Assembly (NCBI GenBank): GCA_023078685.1
Contig: JALGAS010000002.1
Location: 6,448,001-6,512,000, forward strand
DNA from: Neopestalotiopsis rosae
Taxonomy: Eukaryota; Ascomycota; Sordariomycetes; Amphisphaeriales; Sporocadaceae
DNA: 64,000 nucleotides
Reading direction: 5' to 3'
Shown piece after piece: positions 59,000-64,000 of the stretch. The translations under genes were made by a program, and so were the position numbers. The notes under the pieces are model-generated. The model was not told the origin of the DNA. It searched no databases and saw only the letters and a list, made by a program, of their open reading frames with translations. Within the stretch, counting starts at the first letter, position 1. Each line of letters starts with the position of its first letter.

Positions 59000-60124
59000 G
59001 TTCGGCGGGAGGGACGACGAGGGAGAGGGAGATGCCGGCGGGTCCTCATCCATGAAGTGTGCGCGCTCCCCAGGTTTGTCGCCGTCTATGCGATCGATCG
59101 ATGCGTGCTGTGTTGGCGATGGGCGATGCGGACAATGATGGGAGGGCCTGCTTGTCTGGGACGCGAAAGCAAGCAAGTCTCGAGTCTCTTCTCTCTTTAG
59201 CGTGAGAGAAAGAAGACTACCTCATGTTTGTACGGGCGTATGTAATGCGAGGCTATGATGATTAATGAGGATGATCTGACCTGAGGATGATCTGACACGT
59301 TTGACGGAATATTGAAAAAGTGACAGGCAAGCTTCTATGCAAAGAATAAAAAAAAGAATGTGAAGGGATGCGAAGGATGACCAATGCTGTCAACAAAAGA
59401 CAGAGAGACGGATGCTTGAATGCTTGCTTGCTTGCTTTGCTGCTTGCTAAGCTTGTCGTGGTGTGGTGTCCAGACTCCAGTGTGTTGTGCTATGCTGTGC
59501 TGTAAAATGTCCCGCTAAACCAAGCTGGAGCAGAGCAGTGGGGAGAGAGACCAGACGATCCAACACTTCCCACGACGCGCAGCCCAGTCCAGCCCAGCGC
59601 CTATACGGGGTGGATCTTGGCAAGTGATTCTAGAGACTAGCAGTGCTTCTAACCTAGCTCGGGCGGCTCTTCCAAACTCCGCGGCGCTGTCAGAAGAAAA
59701 ACTTGGATGGAATAGGGGAGGGGCTCAGCTCAGCTCAGCCCAGCTAGGAAAGCCCCAGACGAGCCCAAAACGACAAAGCTCCAGGGACCTCAAATGTCAG
59801 CTTGTGGCGGTGCTACCCGAAACCGACACACGGATACATCGGCCTCGACTCCAAAGAATGAAAAGCACCAGACAGAAAAAAAAGAGTCCGCATCCCGCAC
59901 TATTCTTCCCACTCCAGATTCGCGCCGGAACTCGTGGCTCAACCGATCTAACATATCTAGCTCAATAACTAAATTCTGATAAAAGAACGCTTCTTTTCTC
60001 AGGGGTAAATGCAGGTAGGCGCCTAGCGATTTGCATATTCTGTTGTTGACGATGCATCTGTCCCCTCTCTTGTACGAGTAAGACGTTTCTTCCATGAGGT
60101 TGCCGTTCCGTTCTACCCGAGGAA
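59000..60124. other. PFA3 upstream region
   Basis: Promoter side of PFA3, about 1.1 kb. It has the TGCT microsatellite, a repeated GATGATCTGAC word (near 59270 and 59285), and a CAGCTCAGCTCAGC pentamer repeat near 59730. No supported ORF. Confidence 0.45.
59413..59448. repeat. Imperfect TGCT microsatellite
   Basis: Run of TGCT/GCTT units upstream of PFA3, with single-base interruptions. Confidence 0.8.
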
Positions 60125-60511
60125 TTGATTCCTTTGGACGCATTACTTGAGAACAGGAGGACCCTTTCCACATATAGCGTCCTCGAGAACCATGGCAAAG
60201 CTGGTTCAAATCTAACCTGTTCCTGTTCCATTTGTGAGCCAAATGGCAATAGTCTGGATATCATAAGGGCGCTTGACTCGCCACCATCAACCGGACCCCA
60301 GCGATTATCAAACGCACCCGCAATGCCACGTGGTAATTTACCCCCGTCTCTATTGCCGATGGCATACTGGCTTACCTGGGATCTATCAAAGGATGGAATT
60401 TTCCATTCAGGTAGAAATGCACAACACATGCAATCGACCCAATCACGGTACGGGCCCAAGCCCGATGACATGACTCCCGAGGCCTTTGCGGACTACGAGT
60501 GCCTGACATGA
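60125..60511 (+). CDS. Hypothetical ORF, possible first exon of the HMG-like gene
   Basis: ORF of 128 codons (MIPLDALLEN ... AFADYECLT) with protein-like composition and no recognised domain. A donor at 60499 (GTGCCT) and an acceptor at 60660 (CTAAG) would splice it in frame to the downstream ORF through a 162-bp intron, but both sites are weak. It could also be a chance frame; an overlapping minus-strand frame exists. Confidence 0.3.
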   Translation: MIPLDALLENRRTLSTYSVLENHGKAGSNLTCSCSICEPNGNSLDIIRALDSPPSTGPQRLSNAPAMPRGNLPPSLLPMAYWLTWDLSKDGIFHSGRNAQHMQSTQSRYGPKPDDMTPEAFADYECLT

Positions 60512-60634
60512 CACGTGCGATTCAGTCCGAGTACGGCCCGCCAGAAGCAATGGATATATCACTAGAAACTGTACCAAAAAGCCGCCGACCGGAACGGCGA
60601 GCTTAACGATGGTGAGGTGCAGTGACCCTTGCAG

Positions 60635-61432
60635 CCAGTCTGCCACCCAGAATCGCTAAGCGTAGCCGAAAAATACGACGTTCTGGGGTGGACAGAGCCC
60701 GAGAGGCTGCACGCCGCCATCCGGCAGATCAGCAACCTCAACACGCCCACAGAGTTGCTAGCCAAGGCTTGGGCCTCGCGTGACTCACTTTCTGTAGACG
60801 AGCTAGATCTCATTGTGAATCGATTTCAGCTTGTAGTATGCACTCCTGGCACATCTAGACACTACATGTGGGTTCACGTACCCGGAAGCCTCGAGGCGCG
60901 AATTTTGATCTCCACCCGGGAGGCGGTCGATGATGACCTCTTCATGGGGCTGTGGAAATTTTCTATCACAGACGGAAGCGTAAAGGCCAAGAAGGTGGCC
61001 AAATTTCTACAAGACAGCCCAGATCCTGTGCGGCTACCACCGATGGCGAAAAACGAGCATCAATACAACCTTGCCTCTTCTCGTGACGAGATTGTACGTG
61101 GTGACGATCACTGTTGGCCACCGCTCGAACGACGAAGGTTTCCTGAACGGTATCCGCCCACAGCCTCAGTAGTTTTTGCCATGAATTTTAAGAAAAAAAA
61201 AGGGGGACTTTTCGAATACATGCCCGTGGCACCAGAGCTCAACGACTTGTGGACTGAATTATCTGAAGACGAAAAAGCGCACTATAAGGAAAGATCCGAG
61301 GTGCTTCGCCAGACTGCTTGGGATGGATGGGACAAAAATCCACGACTACCGAAGCGTACCCGATCCTTACTTGGGCCACTCGCAGTAAAGAAAGGTTTGT
61401 TTCAACGAATCAGTCAATTCCGCTCGGCGTGA
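60635..61432 (+). CDS. Protein with HMG-box-like segment, 5' end unresolved
   Basis: Open frame of at least 265 codons ending at TGA 61430-61432. It has no early ATG (the frame opens after a TGA at 60623), so one or more upstream exons are needed; acceptors at 60634, 60638, 60650 and 60660 are possible. The first half (AEKYDVLGWTEPERLHAAIR, VVCTPGTSRHYMWVHVPGSL) is not recognised. Near residue 180 the pattern RYPPTASVVFAMNFKKK, then LNDLWTELSEDEKAHYKERS, resembles a divergent HMG-box (P-x-x-A-F ... W-x-x-L-S-E-x-E-K-x-x-Y). This would mean DNA binding, but the box is weak. Its stop lies 3 bp from the stop of the convergent FAD oxidase gene. Confidence 0.6.
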   Translation, partial: PVCHPESLSVAEKYDVLGWTEPERLHAAIRQISNLNTPTELLAKAWASRDSLSVDELDLIVNRFQLVVCTPGTSRHYMWVHVPGSLEARILISTREAVDDDLFMGLWKFSITDGSVKAKKVAKFLQDSPDPVRLPPMAKNEHQYNLASSRDEIVRGDDHCWPPLERRRFPERYPPTASVVFAMNFKKKKGGLFEYMPVAPELNDLWTELSEDEKAHYKERSEVLRQTAWDGWDKNPRLPKRTRSLLGPLAVKKGLFQRISQFRSA

Positions 61433-61435
61433 CAA

Positions 61436-63619
61436 TCAACGAAAAGTTTGGCAAAGTTTGCCGTCTTCCTGCTCGAACCATGATTCACTGCCCACACATC
61501 TTCGACACCATAATGAATGCATGGGGTCATACTTTGATTTAATCTGCCTCAGGAGATCATAGTTTGTGCCCCAGAATGATTGTTGCCAGTTTGGTTCGAA
61601 ATCATTAGCCTTGACACGATCAGTCGTGCCTTTGGAGGAATTTGCCTGTAATAGGCAGTCACTATAATACTCACCTCGTTATAGTAGGCACCAGTCTCGG
61701 GCGCCAAGCTGCGCAGGGCCTCACCCTTTACGTTGGTCATGAGATCAATTGATAACCTCGTCTGAGTATAGGGCGTCGAATCTAGCCATACTTCGGCAAC
61801 CACCACATGCACCACAGTGTCGCGCCACGCACGGTTCAAAGCGTTCTTGACGGGCTTGTTGCTTGCAATGAGACATCCGGAGATGACTGGATTCAATAAA
61901 CCAACCTGGTGTATTTGCGTTCATTTCAGCGATGACCGAGTGTAGAGGGTGTTGGAACAAGGACTCACGTCGGATCCATCTTGCGGGCCTATCAACTCCA
62001 GCACACTAGCTAGATACTCGACGTCTTCCGTGAGTGAAGCGGCAGTGAGCAAACTAGATGTGCTTGCGACTCCACCGACACCGGCCGAGCCTGCCTCATC
62101 GCCGTCTATAGCATTGAAAAACTCAATCCATGTTGAGGACCAGGTGATGCTATGGGAATAGACCGCTGTCCTATTGGCCTTGTTCAAGATTGAGAGTATG
62201 GGCTGTATCAACGACTCTGCAGTACCATTGGGTTTATTGTAGAGGTTGAAAGTTCCTGTAAATGAGAGCGCCGACGAGGAAGGTGGCCCGGTAATCGAGT
62301 AATAGCCTTGAAATCCACCTGCTTTGAGTTCAGGTAGTTGAGCGTGCAGCTCGGCTATCAATCTCCACCACGCAGACGTGGAGTTGGTCGCTTTCAGAAT
62401 GCTGATGGCCCAGGTGGTGGTCTGCGGCATCGCGTGTGCCTTGACTGTGAGTTCTGTAACAACGCCAAATGTTCCGCCCCCTCCCCCGCGGATGGCCCAG
62501 AACAAGTCGGAATTCTGGCAGTCGTTTGCCACGATGATGTCTCCCGATGTCGTTACGACCGTTGCTTGGAGGACATTGTCGACCCCCATGCCAAACTCGC
62601 TCGACAACCAGCCATGCCCTCCTCCCATGGTCCAGCCGGCAACTCCAACACCCTGGATGAGGCGCTTGTTTTCAGCACAAAGCAGGCACTCACTGCGGAA
62701 ATGGGCTTGACTAACCACATTCGAACCGCCAACGACGGTCAGGTTCTTTTGAGCGGCAGCTTGGAAAATCTCACCGTCCTGCACCCCAGCGCCTACAGTG
62801 AAGGCTTTTTGAGGCTCTGAATTCCAAGTCAAGGTAGTGTTCAAACTGTCACACGATGGTGTGAAATCGTCGAAATAACTGATATCCTTCATATGATGCG
62901 TCCAAACCCTGTAGCTAGTCAGTCGTCTTTCCATATCCCTCAAAGATAGCCGGAGACTGACGAGAGGCTACCGAATGCCAAACTCCTGTCATCATGATCA
63001 GCAACTCTGTGAACTTGATCCACCCAAGCACTCCAGCTCACTTTGGGTTATGTCCCGTATTCTTGACGTTCAATCGCATATTTCGCTCACGTGCGAATCG
63101 GACCGCCTCTTGCACATGCTCAGCCGTCGTAGCGTTCACGCTGTACGGCGGATAGTTGCCCAAGGTACACCCCCGGCTCCCAGCCAGAGCATCACCGGCG
63201 GTGCTCGTGCCGTTCTCGTCAATCGGGTTGCAGCTGTTGTTGGCCTATGACGGCATGTAGTTACTCACAGGGTCGCGGGAGTGGAATGCAGGGTCGTTCC
63301 ACGAAGCGGTGACATTTTCGCAGGTTACCGGATCGTACCTCGGGTTCTCACGGTAGCAGACGGCGGCTGGAAGTTCAGTCCGCAGCAGTCTTCCTTGTAG
63401 AGTGGCATTGAGTGCCGCCCAGTCTGCTTCCGAGGGCCAGCAAGGTTCGCTGGGGACCTAACGTGTGTGGTATCAGCCCTTGGCCTCGAGCAACAAATGT
63501 ACCTTGGTGGCTGTAAGCTGGAAGCGTGTATACTTGACATATACACATTTACAATGTAGTGAGTGGCCAGTGATCCCAAATGTCGAGATTAAGAGTAGAA
63601 GCCGCGCTTTCCCAACCAT
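61436..63619 (-). pseudogene. Berberine-bridge-type FAD oxidase gene with one in-frame amber codon
   Basis: Secreted FAD-linked oxidase (BBE-like). Seven exons were reconstructed: 63619-63545, 63457-63042, 62985-62962 (24-nt microexon), 62908-62719, 62652-61969, 61905-61675 and 61609-61436, with introns of 87, 56, 53, 66, 63 and 65 bp. The frame is continuous for 598 codons except TAG at 63245-63247 (codon 96), just before the conserved ANNSC. The signal peptide MVGKARLLLLISTFGITG leads to CKC and CWPSEADW. The FAD domain has VKNTGH (site of histidyl flavin), GGSNGVGVAGWTMGGGHG and FWAIRGGGGGTFGVV. The BBE C-terminus reads YYNEANDFEPNWQQSFWG ... KYDP ... WCRRCVGSESW. The Cys used for a second flavin bond in some members is not present in GGSNG. 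All else is intact, so the lesion is recent, strain-specific or an error. Confidence 0.85.
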
Positions 63620-64000
63620 TTTCAGCTGATAATTATCTTGGGCAAGGTGAAAAGAGTATAGGCGTGGATCCGCAAGGTGGATACAAGGTCCCAGCCATGA
63701 GCAAAGACTTAAAAGTCGTGGACAAGAGTCACTTCTTTTCTGGGTGATCCTTACGTCAATTGTATTCTCGGCTACCATTAGACCGACGTGGTCATCCTGC
63801 ATATAGAACATGTAATTCAAAGTCCGAAAAATACTGACTTTTCGTATAGGGACGCACATGACAATGGGCTAGCGTCTCCAGACTCAACCGGGTGCAACAA
63901 CCCCATACCAAAACCCGACGCACATGACAGCTATGGCATACAATGAGAAATGGGGTAAATGACAATATAAGCCTATTGCCTTAACCCCAGGTCGCAACTC
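63620..64000. other. Upstream region of the FAD oxidase gene
   Basis: About 380 bp to the window edge. Promoter of the minus-strand oxidase is expected here. No ORF of interest. Confidence 0.5.

Noticed and set aside
63244..63267. A 24-nt GTGAGT...CATAG intron that would remove the amber codon of the FAD oxidase
   Set aside because: Too short for a fungal spliceosomal intron, and family members carry coding sequence at this position. The stop is more simply a nonsense mutation.
1..64000. tRNA, rRNA or CRISPR features
   Set aside because: No convincing B-box with acceptor-stem pairing, no rRNA-like blocks and no spaced repeat array were found by eye. A tRNAscan or Infernal run could still find something.

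Overview
The window comes from a filamentous ascomycete, probably a Sordariomycete and possibly Hypocreales (inference). The genes carry short GT-AG introns, mostly 50-70 bp. There are Zn2Cys6 regulators with fungal transcription-factor domains, a NACHT/ankyrin STAND receptor relic, an ankyrin-CorA protein, a PFA3-type palmitoyltransferase, and secreted and FAD-oxidase families typical of moulds. All exon structures were worked out by eye from splice signals, reading frame and family knowledge; none was checked against transcripts.

Left part (1-7.6 kb): a compact catabolic cluster. It holds the 3' part of a 3-methylcrotonyl-CoA carboxylase beta-type subunit, the convergent biotin-bearing alpha subunit, a divergent acyl-CoA dehydrogenase and a Zn2Cys6 regulator. 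Together these look like an acyl-CoA dehydrogenase plus enoyl-CoA carboxylase module of leucine or branched isoprenoid breakdown. The dehydrogenase ends in SRL and the beta subunit in ARM, and the alpha subunit has no clear mitochondrial presequence, so a peroxisomal version of the pathway is possible.

8.5-19.2 kb: a secreted Thr/Ser-rich, Cys-rich protein; a 1130-aa ankyrin-CorA membrane protein; and a STAND/NLR-like NACHT-ankyrin gene whose splice sites and frame are intact but which is broken by three in-frame stop codons.

19.7-25.8 kb: a second metabolic group. It contains an ACT-domain protein, a xanthine dioxygenase (XanA)-like Fe(II)/2-oxoglutarate enzyme, a divergent second enzyme of the same superfamily, and a Zn2Cys6 regulator. 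The shared promoter of the two dioxygenases carries an 11-bp CGG-containing motif in inverted copies plus a shorter third copy, and GATA sites.

25.8-57 kb is gene-poor. It holds a phosphoinositide-specific phospholipase C (28.7-32.2 kb), then about 17-18 kb with no gene I can support, then two small putative membrane-protein genes (50.8 and 52.8 kb; the second is spread over three short exons), simple repeats, and a diverged direct-repeat pair flanking an AT-rich island.

Right end (57.3-63.6 kb): palmitoyltransferase PFA3; a gene with an HMG-box-like C-terminal segment; and, 3 bp away tail to tail, a berberine-bridge-type FAD oxidase with seven reconstructed exons and a single in-frame amber codon. 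No rRNA, convincing tRNA, CRISPR array or intact transposon was seen.
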